From: Streptomyces mutabilis
GTDB lineage: Bacteria > Actinomycetota > Actinomycetes > Streptomycetales > Streptomycetaceae
Assembly (NCBI RefSeq): GCF_014649815.1
Contig: NZ_BMTT01000001.1
Span: forward strand, 124,001-188,000
Length of the DNA: 64,000 nucleotides
Reading direction: 5' to 3'
Part shown: positions 34,830 to 43,636 of the stretch, one piece after another
Layout of the letters: every line of letters starts with the position of its first letter
Numbering within the stretch: the stretch's first letter is position 1
Translations under genes and position numbers: made by a program
Notes under the pieces: model-generated
Seen by the model: the letters and a program-made list of their open reading frames with translations, nothing else
Told to the model about the DNA's origin: nothing
The model's database searches: none

Positions 34830-35285
34830 ATGTCCGGACGCCTCGACAGCGCCCAGCCCTACGCCCTCGGCCTGTTCCGCATCGTCGTCGGCCTGCTTTT
34901 CGCCTGCCACGGCGCCGCCTCCCTCTTCGGGGTCCTGGGCGGCGCGTCGGGCACCGGCGGCACGGTCGACGCGGGCACCTGGCCCGGCTGGTACGCCGCC
35001 GTGATCCAGCTGGTCGGCGGCGGCCTCGTCCTGCTGGGCCTCGGCACCCGCGCCGCCGCGCTCGTCTCCTCGGGCTCCATGGCTTACGCGTACTTCAAGG
35101 TGCACCAGCCGGACGCCCTGTGGCCGATGGAGAACGGCGGCGAGGCGTCGGCCATGTTCTGCTGGGCTTTCCTGCTGCTGACCTTCACCGGCTCCGGCGC
35201 CCTCGGCCTGGACCGGCTGTTCGCCCGGCGCACGTCCGAGCAGGAGGAGGCAGCCGCGGAGCGGCAGACCCCGGTCGCGGCCTGA
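34830..35285 (+). CDS. DoxX-family membrane protein
   Basis: Encodes 151 aa with GAAGGAG before the ATG. Four helices are seen, with the family start LGLFRIVVGLLFACHGAASLFG and QLVGGGLVLLGLGTRAAAL. A hydrophilic loop with KVHQPDALWPMENGG follows helix 3. A charged Glu/Gln-rich tail ends the protein. DoxX proteins are linked to thiosulfate/quinone chemistry and redox stress. The iron box upstream predicts derepression when iron is short. Confidence 0.88.
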   Translation: MSGRLDSAQPYALGLFRIVVGLLFACHGAASLFGVLGGASGTGGTVDAGTWPGWYAAVIQLVGGGLVLLGLGTRAAALVSSGSMAYAYFKVHQPDALWPMENGGEASAMFCWAFLLLTFTGSGALGLDRLFARRTSEQEEAAAERQTPVAA

Positions 35286-35295
35286 ACCGTCTCCG

Positions 35296-35320
35296 CGTCC
35301 CCGGGCAGCCCCCGGGGACG
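35296..35320 (+). terminator. Hairpin after doxX
   Basis: CGTCCCCGGG at 35296-35305 pairs with CCCGGGGACG at 35311-35320 around a 5-nt loop, 11 nt after the stop. Confidence 0.65.
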
Positions 35321-35494
35321 TGAACGGCGACGTGAACATCCCCTCCCGGTGAACGTTCCGTGCCCAACACCCAAGCCCCCTGTGAACCGTCTGTCACACC
35401 CCGGGCGTACGCTGTATGGCTGTCATCGGCCGCTCCTGCCGTCCCCGCATTCCGCGGCATGGCCCGGCCCACGGGGGAGTAACGGGGAGTTGTG

Positions 35495-36157
35495 GTGGTC
35501 GAAAGTCTCGGAAGTATCGGTTCGCTGGTCAGCAGCCCATGGATCTATGCGCTGGTGGCCACTTCCGTGCTCCTCGACATCTTCTTGCCGGTGCTGCCGA
35601 GCGGCGTGCTGGTGATCGCTGCGGCCACGGCGGCGGCAGCGGGCTCCGGTGCGGCGGCGGCAGCGGGTACCGGTGCGGCGGCCGCCGGGCGTGTTCCGCA
35701 GGACGTCCCCGACATCCTGGTGCTGATCCTTTGCGCGGCGACCGCCTCCGTCCTCGGCGACCTGGCGGTCTACCGTCTCGCGTGGCGCGGCGGACCGCGT
35801 CTGGACCGCGCGATCGCCCGTTCCCGGCGGCTGACCACGGCGCAGGACCGTCTCGGCGGGGCACTCGCCCGAGGCGGCGGCGCCCTCGTCGTACTCGCCC
35901 GTTTCGCTCCGGCCGGCCGCTCGGTCGTCTCCCTCGTCGCCGGTACGGCACACCGCCGGATCCGCGAGTTCCTCCCCTGGTCCGCCCTCGCCGGACTGGC
36001 CTGGGCCGTCTACAGCGTGGCCCTCGGCTACTTCGGCAGCCAGTGGCTGGGCGCGACCTGGCTGGCCACCGGGGTGTCCCTGGCGGCACTCTTCGGCGCG
36101 GGGGCGGTGGCCGCGTACCTGATGCGCCGCCAGCCCCGGGCGACAGAACCCTCCTGA
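35495..36157 (+). CDS. DedA-family (VTT domain) membrane protein
   Basis: Encodes 220 aa. Of two adjacent GTGs, 35495 is preferred since GGAG ends 5 nt ahead of it (only 2 nt ahead of 35492). Hydrophobic segments enclose the VTT core: DIFLPVLPSGVLVIAA, an Ala/Gly-rich insertion, LGDLAVYRLAWRGG, and ARFAPAGRSVVSLVAG with the conserved Arg/Gly. Family members act in lipid-carrier (undecaprenyl phosphate) recycling and membrane homeostasis. The long run of GCG/GGC codons (AAAAGSGAAAAAGTGAAAAG) is unusual for the family and looks like a local expansion. Confidence 0.82.
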   Translation: MVESLGSIGSLVSSPWIYALVATSVLLDIFLPVLPSGVLVIAAATAAAAGSGAAAAAGTGAAAAGRVPQDVPDILVLILCAATASVLGDLAVYRLAWRGGPRLDRAIARSRRLTTAQDRLGGALARGGGALVVLARFAPAGRSVVSLVAGTAHRRIREFLPWSALAGLAWAVYSVALGYFGSQWLGATWLATGVSLAALFGAGAVAAYLMRRQPRATEPS

Positions 36158-36310
36158 CCCCCAGCGGGCCCTATCGGGGGTCCGGGCGTCCGGCGGCACC
36201 GTGCCGCTCGGCGCGGCGCGCGGCGACACGCCGCCCGGCAATGCCGCGTGGCAGCCGTGGCGTGTCCGTAGCACCGGCACACCGGGGTGGACCGGGCGGG
36301 CCTCAAGGCG

Positions 36311-36544
36311 TCATGAGGCACGCCGCGCGCCGGCGCCTCCCCGTATCTCCAGGCCGGCGAGCAGTTCGGCCGTGGCTCCCGCGACGGCCTCCACGGCCTG
36401 TTCGAAGACCTCCCGGTTGTGCGCGGCCGGCGCGCGGAAACCGGAGACCTTGCGGACGTACTGCAGGGCCGCGGCCCTGATCTCGTCCTCGGTGGCCTCC
36501 TCGGCCAGCACGGGCGGACGCAGTGTCTTGATGCTGCGGCACAT
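36311..36544 (-). CDS. DUF2277 protein
   Basis: Encodes 77 aa. MCRSIKTLRPPV at the start and AALQYVRKVSGFRAPAAHN in the middle are diagnostic of DUF2277, a small conserved actinobacterial/proteobacterial family of unknown function. It starts 4 nt after the stop of the acetyltransferase gene, so the two form an operon. Confidence 0.93.
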   Translation of the reverse strand: MCRSIKTLRPPVLAEEATEDEIRAAALQYVRKVSGFRAPAAHNREVFEQAVEAVAGATAELLAGLEIRGGAGARRAS

Positions 36545-36548
36545 GGCC

Positions 36549-37082
36549 TCAGTCTCCCCTCTTCAGGTCCACCCGCCAGTCGTTCGACCTGATCCAGTGG
36601 CCCTTCGGATATTCGAAGTCGGTTTGGTCGAGCAACGTGAAGCCGACCCGGCGGCAGACCGCGTTGGAGGCGGCGTGACCGACGCTCGGGAACGCGTGCA
36701 GATACCGGTGCGGACCGGCGGCGCGGGCGGCCTGCGCCACGGCACGCGCCGCCCGCGCGGCCAGCCCGCGCCGCTGGGACTCCGGCAGCACCGCCCACCC
36801 GGTCTCCCAGACCTCCGCGCCCCGCCAGGTCCGCTGCCAGTACCCGATCGAGCCGACGGTCTCGCCACCGTCCGCCAGCGTGATCCGATACATCCGCCCC
36901 GGCTCCGACTCGACGTACCGCCGGTGTCGCACCGCCAGCCGCTCCTCGGTCTCCGGGCCGCCCAGGTGCGCGGTCATCTCGGGGACGTTGGTCCTGCGCA
37001 GCAGCCACAGGTCCCCTTCCGCCCAGGGCACCAGGCACACCCGGTCCCCTCCCCCACCGGCCCGCTTTTCCACGCCGTCCAT
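36549..37082 (-). CDS. GNAT-family N-acetyltransferase (RimJ/RimL-like)
   Basis: Encodes 177 aa from ATG 37082; a GTG at 37091 is possible and neither has a clear ribosome site. Acetyl-CoA loop region AVLPESQRRGLAARAARAV, preceded by VGSIGYWQRTWRGAEVWETGW and followed by NAVCRRVGFTLLDQTDFEYP, matches Acetyltransf_3. It probably acetylates a protein N-terminus or a small amine. DUF2277 follows after 4 nt. Confidence 0.87.
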   Translation of the reverse strand: MDGVEKRAGGGGDRVCLVPWAEGDLWLLRRTNVPEMTAHLGGPETEERLAVRHRRYVESEPGRMYRITLADGGETVGSIGYWQRTWRGAEVWETGWAVLPESQRRGLAARAARAVAQAARAAGPHRYLHAFPSVGHAASNAVCRRVGFTLLDQTDFEYPKGHWIRSNDWRVDLKRGD

Positions 37083-37235
37083 GTTCTTCACGGTAGGGCA
37101 GGGGTCTGGCAGTCGGCCCGGCGGCGGATGAGCGCAGGGCGACGACGAAGACGCCAAGCGGCCGCGGGCCATCCTTTCGCGTGAACCACTGAAGGGAACG
37201 CACGCCTCAAATTCGAACAGGCGTATCATTGGCTC

Positions 37236-37592
37236 GTGGCTACGACCTATGACTTCCCCAGTGACCTCCTCGCCGGCCAGGAGGAACTGCATCAGGTCCG
37301 GGCCGAGCTGTCGGCCCTGCTGAGGAGACTCCCCTGGTCCGTCGAACCGCTCGACGGCTTCAGTGACGACAACGGCTGGCGCAAGGTCGAACGCCCGGCC
37401 TCGCCCGGCTGGTCGGCGGACGAACAGGCCGAGGTGGAAAAGCTCCGGCAGCGCGAACGCGAACTGGCCGTCTTCGTCACCACCCACCGCTACTGGTCGC
37501 AGATCACGGGCCCCGACCAGGTGACCGCCCGTTCCGAACTGAAACGCGCACACTCCGCCCCGGACCGCGAAACCCCACCCGAGGATGCCTGA
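37236..37592 (+). CDS. Hypothetical protein, 118 aa
   Basis: A soluble, charged protein with no recognised domain. It has an N-terminal helical stretch (LLAGQEELHQVRAELSALLRR), a central SDDNGWRKVERPASPGWSADE segment and a second helix (EVEKLRQRERELAVF) ending in THRYWSQI. The amphipathic helices suggest a small dimer. The GTG start at 37236 has no strong ribosome site, so a leaderless transcript is possible. It is divergent from the acetyltransferase and convergent with the tRNA. Confidence 0.65.
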   Translation: MATTYDFPSDLLAGQEELHQVRAELSALLRRLPWSVEPLDGFSDDNGWRKVERPASPGWSADEQAEVEKLRQRERELAVFVTTHRYWSQITGPDQVTARSELKRAHSAPDRETPPEDA

Positions 37593-37663
37593 ACGATTTC
37601 GCACCGGCAGCAGGCGGATCACCGGATCGTTGAGGACCGCACCGAGCGGGCGCACGCGAAAGA

Positions 37664-37685
37664 CCCCCGGAGGATGCTCCGGGGG
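37664..37685 (-). terminator. Terminator of the tRNA-Val gene
   Basis: CCCCCGGAG (37664-37672) pairs with CTCCGGGGG (37677-37685) around GATG. Read on the minus strand it is followed by TCTTTCG. It lies 30 nt beyond the tRNA 3' end and also downstream of the convergent 118-aa gene. Confidence 0.75.
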
Positions 37686-37717
37686 CCTCACACCGACGAC
37701 AGCGGCGCCGGTCCTGG

Positions 37718-37789
<72 letters not shown>

Positions 37790-38113
37790 AGGACGAGTGG
37801 ACAGCCTACATGGCCCCAGGCGGTGTGCGGCAACGCGTATGGGGGGCCGGGCGGTGGGCGCCGACACGTGGGGGTCCGCGCAGCGCGGCGGGAGCGCGAA
37901 CGGGTGCGGGCAGGGGCGGTCGCGGGACAGGACCGGGGACGGGCAGGAGCGAGGACGGGGCAGGAGCGGGGGTTAACCCCACCCCCGATCCGGGAGCGGC
38001 CCGGATCCCGCCGGGGCCCACCGCTGCGTACGGTCGAAGAGTCTCGCCGCACCGGCCCCGCACCGCGGATCCACCCGGCGGCGCCTCGTCGTCCGTCCTT
38101 GGGGGAAATCGTC
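37790..38113. other. Intergenic 324 bp, no gene supported
   Basis: Between the tRNA 5' end and the DUF4097 gene. It contains irregular GGGACAGG/GGCAGGAGCG purine repeats near 37910-37975 and presumably the promoters of both neighbours. No att-like copy of the tRNA 3' end was seen. Confidence 0.45.
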
Positions 38114-38884
38114 ATGTCCCGCCACATCCTTCCGGCCCGCGTGCTCGCCGCCGCCGGTACCGTCGCCGTCCTCGTCGCGGGCCTCGGCGCCTGTGCCTCC
38201 GCGGAGGACGACAAGGACCCCGACCACCGGACCTTCGCCTTCCAGGGCGACACCCTCACCATCGACGCCGACGACTCCGGGCTGGAGATCATCGCCGCCG
38301 ACGGCAACGCGTCCGGCAAGGTCGAGGTGACCCGGTGGTTCCAGGGCTCGGTCGCCATCGGCTCCGACCCCGAGGTGACCTGGAACATGGACGGCGACCG
38401 GCTGAAGCTGCGGACGCACTGCTCCGGCGTGGTCGCCGACTGTGCCAGCAAGCACCGCGTGGAGGTGCCGCGCGGTATCGCCGTCAAGGTGAAGTCCGAC
38501 GACGGCAGCGTGCGGGCCCAGGGCTTCCGGGAAGCGCTGGAGATCCGTACGGCGGACGGGTCCGTGCGCGTCAGCGACTCCACCGGACCGCTGGAACTGC
38601 ACAGCGACGACGGATCGCTGCGCGCGGACGTCTCCTCCCGCCGGGTCGAGGCCTCGACCAAGGACGGCTCGGTCCGCCTGGATCTGCGAGTGGTCCCGGA
38701 CCTGGTGGAGACCCGCAGCGACGACGGCTCCGTGAGCGTCGCCCTGCCCCGGGGGACGTACAAGGTGTCCGCCGAGAGCGACGACGGTGCGGTCGATGTG
38801 TCCGTGCCCCGGGACGACACCAGCTCCCACGTGGTGAACGCGCGGACCCAGGACGGCAAAGTCGCGGTCCGAACCGCGAACTGA
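38114..38884 (+). CDS. DUF4097-family beta-helix lipoprotein
   Basis: Encodes 256 aa. Signal with lipobox LGAC (Cys27). The mature part is a repeated beta-strand pattern with SDDGSVRAQ, TADGSVRVSD, HSDDGSLRAD, TKDGSVRLD and RSDDGSVSVA, the DGS repeats of the DUF4097 adhesin-like beta-helix. It would sit on the outer face of the membrane. The function of the family is not settled. Confidence 0.88.
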   Translation: MSRHILPARVLAAAGTVAVLVAGLGACASAEDDKDPDHRTFAFQGDTLTIDADDSGLEIIAADGNASGKVEVTRWFQGSVAIGSDPEVTWNMDGDRLKLRTHCSGVVADCASKHRVEVPRGIAVKVKSDDGSVRAQGFREALEIRTADGSVRVSDSTGPLELHSDDGSLRADVSSRRVEASTKDGSVRLDLRVVPDLVETRSDDGSVSVALPRGTYKVSAESDDGAVDVSVPRDDTSSHVVNARTQDGKVAVRTAN

Positions 38885-38955
38885 CCGGCCCGTGTGTTCG
38901 TCCCTAACGGGTGGGAGAATGAACCCGGGCAGGACGGACGACACGGGAGAGGGAT

Positions 38956-40362
38956 GTGACGGCGACACCATCGCAGCCGCACTCACCGATGGTGCCGCGC
39001 GCACGGCACCTGCCGCACCGTTCCGCCCGCGGCCGCAAGCCGGGCGTGGTCCGTGACGTGCTCGCCCTCGTGGGCCTGCCGCTCCTCGCCGCTGTCGCGC
39101 TTCCCGCCGCGTTCGCCGGAGGGGGCACGCGCCGCTGGTTCGGTGGGCGGGCCGAGAGTCAGCGGGCCGAGGCACAGGCCGCGAAGGACGACGCCGCGGC
39201 GGCCTTCTACGAACTGGACACCGCGCAGCGGGACCTGCGGATCTCGATAGAGACGATCGCGGCCGTCGACTCCTCCCCCGCCGCCCGGCGCGCGGTCGCC
39301 GACTTCGAGGCGCTCGGCCTGCGCATCGACGAGGTCAGCCACCAGTACATCAACGCCGTCGACGCCCACGACCTGGACCGGGACGACCTGGAGGCGTCGG
39401 CCGCCTCCCGCGCCCGCACCGAACTGACCGCCGCCAAGAACGAGCTCGGCCGCGTCAAGCAGGAACTGGACCGCTTCGCCGAAGGGCTCGGCCCCCTGCT
39501 CGGCAAGGCCGAGACCCAGCTGGCCCGCCTGGCGCCCGCCGTCGAACGCGCCCGACAGGCTCTGCTCGCCGCCGCCAACGCCCTGGACGCGGCCCGCGAG
39601 TCCCGGCTCAAGGCGGACGACCTCGCCGCCCGGCTCGCCGCCCTCGGCCCGGAACTGACCCGGCTGAACCAGGGCGCCGGAGCACACGGCGTGCCGCAGA
39701 CCCTGGAGCGGGCCGAGCGGGTCACCCGGGAGGCCGAGTCGGTCCGCGCGGAGGCCGAGCGGCTGCCCGAACGCGCCGCCGAGATCGACCACCGGCTGGT
39801 CTCCCTGCGCACCCGCGCCCAGGCCCTCACCACCCGTACCGAGCAGGTCGAACCGGTACTGAGCGAGCTGCGGCGACGGTTCACCGCCGCCTGCTGGCAG
39901 GATCTCCAGCAGGTACCGGACCAGGCCGCCGAGTCGGTCCGGCAGGCCGAACGGAAGCTGGCCGAGGCCCGGACCGCCCGCGACGAACAGCGCTGGCCGG
40001 ACGCCACCGCCCTGCTGTCGACGGTGCGGGCTTTGCTGAACGCGACCGACGAGGCCGTCTCCGCCGCCGGCGACCGGTTGCGACAGCTGAACGCCGTGCA
40101 GAAGGATCCCCAACAGGAGATCGAGCGCACCCGTTTCGCCATCCGGGACGCCCAGCGCCTGGCCATGGCCGGCCGCAACACCCCGGACCCCCGTCACGCG
40201 CGCCCGCTGGACGACGCCGTGGCGCGGCTGGAACGGGCGATCGCCACGCTGGAGGGCCGACACCCCGACTACTGGCACTTCCTCACGGAGACCGAGGAAG
40301 TCCGGCAGGCGGTGGTCCATGTGGTCTCCCGGATCCGCGAGGAGCGCGGTGCCGGTCACTGA
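38956..40362 (+). CDS. Coiled-coil membrane protein, unknown
   Basis: Encodes 468 aa from GTG with GAGAGGG upstream. A short N-terminal basic segment precedes one membrane helix (residues ~34-55, DVLALVGLPLLAAVALPAAFA). The rest, from ~65 to 465, is almost entirely helical with heptad-like Ala/Glu/Arg/Leu repeats and many R/E pairs, so a long coiled coil. It resembles the Streptomyces 'TPM-domain-less' scaffold proteins, but I cannot assign a role. It lies 71 bp after the DUF4097 gene and may be co-transcribed. Confidence 0.72.
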   Translation: MTATPSQPHSPMVPRARHLPHRSARGRKPGVVRDVLALVGLPLLAAVALPAAFAGGGTRRWFGGRAESQRAEAQAAKDDAAAAFYELDTAQRDLRISIETIAAVDSSPAARRAVADFEALGLRIDEVSHQYINAVDAHDLDRDDLEASAASRARTELTAAKNELGRVKQELDRFAEGLGPLLGKAETQLARLAPAVERARQALLAAANALDAARESRLKADDLAARLAALGPELTRLNQGAGAHGVPQTLERAERVTREAESVRAEAERLPERAAEIDHRLVSLRTRAQALTTRTEQVEPVLSELRRRFTAACWQDLQQVPDQAAESVRQAERKLAEARTARDEQRWPDATALLSTVRALLNATDEAVSAAGDRLRQLNAVQKDPQQEIERTRFAIRDAQRLAMAGRNTPDPRHARPLDDAVARLERAIATLEGRHPDYWHFLTETEEVRQAVVHVVSRIREERGAGH

Positions 40363-40486
40363 TCAACGGCCGACTTCCGGTCGCTGACCAGCGGCCTGAT
40401 GCCCGTGGCCGGTCACGCGACCGTGCCCGACCGGTTCTCCGGCTCTTCCCGGCGGAACGGGCCGTCCGGCCGGTTAACCTGTGCCC

Positions 40487-40717
40487 ATGCCTCGCTACGA
40501 GTACCGCTGCCGGAGCTGCGGCGACACCTTCGAACTGAGCCGCCCCATGGCCGAGTCCTCCGCCCCCGCCGCCTGCCCGGCGGGCCACGACGACACGGTG
40601 AAGCTGCTGTCGACGGTCGCGGTCGGCGGCTCGTCCTCCGGGTCCGCACCCGCTCCCGCCCCGGGTGGCGGAGGCGGTGGCGGTGGCGGCTGCTGCGGCG
40701 GAGGATGCTGCGGCTGA
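40487..40717 (+). CDS. FmdB-family zinc-ribbon protein
   Basis: Encodes 76 aa. PRYEYRCRSCGDTFE and, after a spacer, CPAGHDDTVKLL give the CxxC...C zinc ribbon of FmdB-type regulatory proteins. The last ~25 residues are Gly-rich ending in CCGGGCCG, a Cys-rich tail that could bind metal. It is convergent with the damaged two-component locus. Confidence 0.9.
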   Translation: MPRYEYRCRSCGDTFELSRPMAESSAPAACPAGHDDTVKLLSTVAVGGSSSGSAPAPAPGGGGGGGGGCCGGGCCG

Positions 40718-40751
40718 CCCGGGCACATCGCCCGTCCCGGCGCTGCGCCTT

Positions 40752-40814
40752 CGTCAGCAGCCGCACCAGACCCTCCCTCAGCAGGGTCGAGTCCTCGGCG
40801 AGGATCAGCCGCAC
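40752..40814 (-). pseudogene. Truncated LuxR-type response regulator (first ~21 residues)
   Basis: GTG at 40814 overlaps the kinase stop and opens LILAEDSTLLREGLVRLLT, the receiver-domain start of NarL/LuxR regulators. After that the sequence no longer resembles a receiver; it runs into the end of the FmdB gene region. The phosphoacceptor Asp, the rest of the receiver and the HTH are all missing. Confidence 0.75.
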
Positions 40815-41946
40815 GGCAGCTCCGCGGCCACGAGGGTGGGCCCGCCGGGCGGGCTGACCACGCTGAGGCTTCCGTCGAGAGCGGCGACGCGCCGGGCGAG
40901 CCCGAACAGTCCGCTGCCGGCGGCGTTCGCCCCACCGCAGCCGTCGTCCCGCACGCTCACGTACATCCGTTGCTCCTCAGCTCCGACCGCGACGCTTATC
41001 CGGGTGGGCGCCGCGTGCTTGACCGCGTTCGTGACGGCCTCGCAGACGACGAAGCAGGCGACGGTCGCCACAGCCTGGTCGGATTCCTCCACCAGGTCGT
41101 ACTCCACCCCGACGGACACGGACGCCCGCTCGGCGACCGTCTCCAGGGCCGCGCGCAGACCCGCCTCGTCCAGCGTGGTCGGGTAGACCCGCCAGGCCAC
41201 CTCGCGCAGCTCGTCCAGGGCGCGGCGGCTCTGTCGTGGGCCTGGCCCAGGAGCCGGTCGTGCCGGTCGGCGTCCTGGCTGCGGCGGGCGCGGCCGAGCA
41301 GCATGCCGAGGGCGACGAGGCGCTGCTGCACGCCGTCGTGCAGGTCACGCTCGATGCGGCGCCGCTCGTCGTTCACCGCGTCGACCACGGCGGCGCGGCT
41401 GGCGGCCAGCTCGGCGATGCGCCGCTCCAGCTCGTCCTGGTGCCGCGGCCCGAGGAAGTGGCGCGCCAGCTGACCCTCCAGTCCCACCACGCCGAGTATT
41501 CCCTGCACGGCGAGGAACACGAGGAAGAAGCCGCCGAGACTGCCGAGGACGAACGAACCGGGGTCGCGTATGCCGTCCAGCAGGAGCCATCCGTATATCC
41601 CGAAGGTGCCGTACCCGAGGCCGATCGCTGCCGTCAGCATCACCACGCCGCCCAGGACGCCCAGTGCCCAGCGGCAGGCCACGTACCGCAGGGCCCGCAC
41701 GTCCTCGTGCGCGGGCGTGATGCGGAGGTCCAGCCACATCGCCAGCCGGGTCCGCTCCAGCCCCGCCAGTATCCGCGCGCCCGCGAGGACCGGGCGCAGT
41801 ACGGCGCGGCGGGCGGCCGGCCACGCCGCCACCGGCAGGAGTGCCGCACCGGCCAGCAGGGCGAAGAGCAGCCCGACGGCGGCCGTGGCGGTCCCCATGA
41901 TGAGGCCCACCCCGCACCGCGCCACACGTCGCGCCATGTCTCGCAT
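40805..41946 (-). pseudogene. Sensor histidine kinase (HisKA_3 type) with a frameshift
   Basis: The N-terminal frame (41946 to ~41230) gives four helices and then the phosphoacceptor block RRIERDLHDGVQQRLVAL. At ~41230 the frame changes: the first frame reads HDRAAAPWTS, whereas the other frame continues with LDELREVAWRVYPTTLDEAG and an intact HATPase_c ending in FGLARRVAALDGSLSV. One missing base near HDR (expected DxSRRALDEL) explains it. The cognate regulator downstream is truncated, so loss of function is likely real and not a sequencing error. Confidence 0.78.
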
Positions 41947-41981
41947 GATCGCGAGGCTAGCCGGGCGACGAACCGGCGCAC

Positions 41982-42020
41982 ATTGCGGAAAACCGCAATT
42001 TCCGCGTGCGGTTCACCGCA
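41982..42020. promoter_or_regulatory. Two palindromes in the kinase/DedA divergent region
   Basis: ATTGCGG-AAAA-CCGCAAT at 41982-41999 and TGCGGT-TC-ACCGCA at 42007-42020 are perfect inverted repeats with related half-sites (TGCGG/CCGCA), 25 bp centre to centre, and another TGCGG follows at 42029. They sit between the kinase start (41946) and the DedA start (42079). Confidence 0.5.
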
Positions 42021-42078
42021 GTCGATCCTGCGGTCTTCCTCAGGCTCCCTTCAGCTGCGATTTTCTACCGTGGTCGGC

Positions 42079-42906
42079 ATGACAGCCATCGCAGCGCAGA
42101 CGGCCGCGGACAGCGGTGCGGCACCGCAGTGGATCAACGACCTCATGGACGCGCTCGGCGCCCCGGGCGCCGGCCTGGCCATCGCGCTGGAGAATCTCTT
42201 CCCTCCCCTGCCGAGCGAAGTGATCCTGCCGCTCGCGGGGTTCGCGGCGAGTTCCGGCCGGATGAACCTGATCGCCGTCCTGCTGTGGACGACGGCGGGT
42301 TCGGTCATCGGCGCGCTCGCTCTGTACGGGGTCGGCGCACTGCTCGGCCGGGACCGCACGGTGGCGATAGCGGGCAAGCTGCCGCTGGTGAAGGTGTCCG
42401 ACATAGAGAAGACGGAGGCGTGGTTCCAGAAGCACGGGACCAAGGCGGTCTTCTTCGGCCGGATGATCCCCATCTTCCGGAGCCTGATCTCCGTGCCGGC
42501 AGGCGTGGAGAGGATGCGGTTGCCCGTCTTCCTCGCCCTGACCACGCTGGGCAGCGCGATCTGGAACACCGTGTTCGTACTCGCGGGTTACGCGCTCGGC
42601 GACAACTGGGCCGAGGTCTCGAGCATCGCCTCCACGTACTCGAAGGTGATCCTCGCGCTCGCCGCCCTGGCGCTGCTGGCCTTCATCGTCATGCGTCTGC
42701 TGCGGCCGGGGGCCGGACAACGTCGGCGGGGTCGCGGACGCGGCAATGGACAGGGCATACGGCCGCCGGCCGACGAAGGCCGCCCCGGTACCGGGGACGG
42801 TGCCGGGGGCCGCGACGGCGGGGTCAGCGAGCCGGACTCGCCGCGTGCAGGAACTCCCGGAGGATCCGCTCACCGGCCAGCACACCACGCTCGGGCAAGG
42901 CACTGA
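42079..42906 (+). CDS. DedA-family membrane protein
   Basis: Encodes 275 aa. Hydrophobic core residues ~15-215 with the DedA blocks ALENLFPPLPSEVILPLAGF (first acidic/Pro motif), GSVIGALALYGVGALLGRD, KHGTKAVFFGRMIPIFRSLI and VPAGVERMRLPVFL, which are diagnostic. The tail (216-275) is a Gly/Arg-rich disordered segment overlapping the convergent HAD gene by 83 nt. The family functions as lipid (C55-P/phosphatidyl) scramblase-like proteins. Compare the weaker DedA homolog at 35.5 kb. Confidence 0.92.
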   Translation: MTAIAAQTAADSGAAPQWINDLMDALGAPGAGLAIALENLFPPLPSEVILPLAGFAASSGRMNLIAVLLWTTAGSVIGALALYGVGALLGRDRTVAIAGKLPLVKVSDIEKTEAWFQKHGTKAVFFGRMIPIFRSLISVPAGVERMRLPVFLALTTLGSAIWNTVFVLAGYALGDNWAEVSSIASTYSKVILALAALALLAFIVMRLLRPGAGQRRRGRGRGNGQGIRPPADEGRPGTGDGAGGRDGGVSEPDSPRAGTPGGSAHRPAHHARARH

Positions 42907-43636
42907 TCGCCGGAGCGGTCCAGTCCGAGTCGGCCAGCTCACCGTGACCGGGGCGCCATCCCCGGTCGGCGGCGAGCAGCAGGTCCGCGTCGAGGAGGGA
43001 GTCACCGGCGGCGAGTGTGAGATCGGCGCCGGTGCGGCGGGCGACCTCGCGCACGGCGGCGCTCTTGGTGAGCGGCTTGGGGACGGCGTAGAGCTTGCGG
43101 CCCTGGAGGGACACGGTCCAGCCACGGTTCTCGGCCCACACGGCGAGTTCTTTCACCCAGTCCTCGGGCAGCAGTTCGCGCTCGACCACGAGGTAGGCGA
43201 AGAGGTCCTCGGCGACCCGGTGTTTGCGCACCCACAGGGGGTCCGCGGTGTTCATCAGGTGGTCGCGGATCTCGGGCAACGAAGCGCACTCGTCGGCCAG
43301 CCGTGCGGTCACCCGCGCGTGCCAGCCGGGATCGGAGACGCCGTCCACCAGCAGGTGGCCGCCGTTCGCGCAGATCGCGTACTTCGCGGGCGGGCCGGGG
43401 AGGTTGATGCGCTGGTACTGCTCGCGGGTGCGGGTGGTCGTCGGTACGAAGACCGCCGTGTCGCCGAGGTCGGTCAGCAGCCCGGCGGCCGTCTCGGTCA
43501 TGTAGGACAGGGGTCTGCTCTCGTAGACTTCCACGCACAGCAATCGGGGTGCCCGCGGGTCGGGCATCGTCAGCCCGAGCGCGGCGGCGGAGTAGATGAG
43601 CGTGCGGTCGAGGTCGCTCGCGACGAGCACCGGCAT
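42824..43636 (-). CDS. HAD-family phosphatase of the ter-linked biosynthetic module
   Basis: Encodes 270 aa; stop/start share one base with the upstream gene (TGATG at 43636). Motif I is VLVASDLDRTLIYS; motif II/III: VPTTTRTREQY and the Lys in PKPLTKSAAV; motif IV: LAAGDSLLDADLLLA. The larger cap and AKYAICANGGHLLVDG match Cof/MPGP-like HADs. Anantharaman, Iyer and Aravind (2012) described such a HAD in ter operons as part of a pathway to a nucleoside-like metabolite. Here it ends the three-gene operon after the aldolase and the phosphoribosyltransferase. Confidence 0.85.
   Translation of the reverse strand: MPVLVASDLDRTLIYSAAALGLTMPDPRAPRLLCVEVYESRPLSYMTETAAGLLTDLGDTAVFVPTTTRTREQYQRINLPGPPAKYAICANGGHLLVDGVSDPGWHARVTARLADECASLPEIRDHLMNTADPLWVRKHRVAEDLFAYLVVERELLPEDWVKELAVWAENRGWTVSLQGRKLYAVPKPLTKSAAVREVARRTGADLTLAAGDSLLDADLLLAADRGWRPGHGELADSDWTAPAISALPERGVLAGERILREFLHAASPAR

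Noticed and set aside
36158..36310. Additional small gene between DedA and DUF2277
   Set aside because: No frame with start, ribosome site and protein-like composition.
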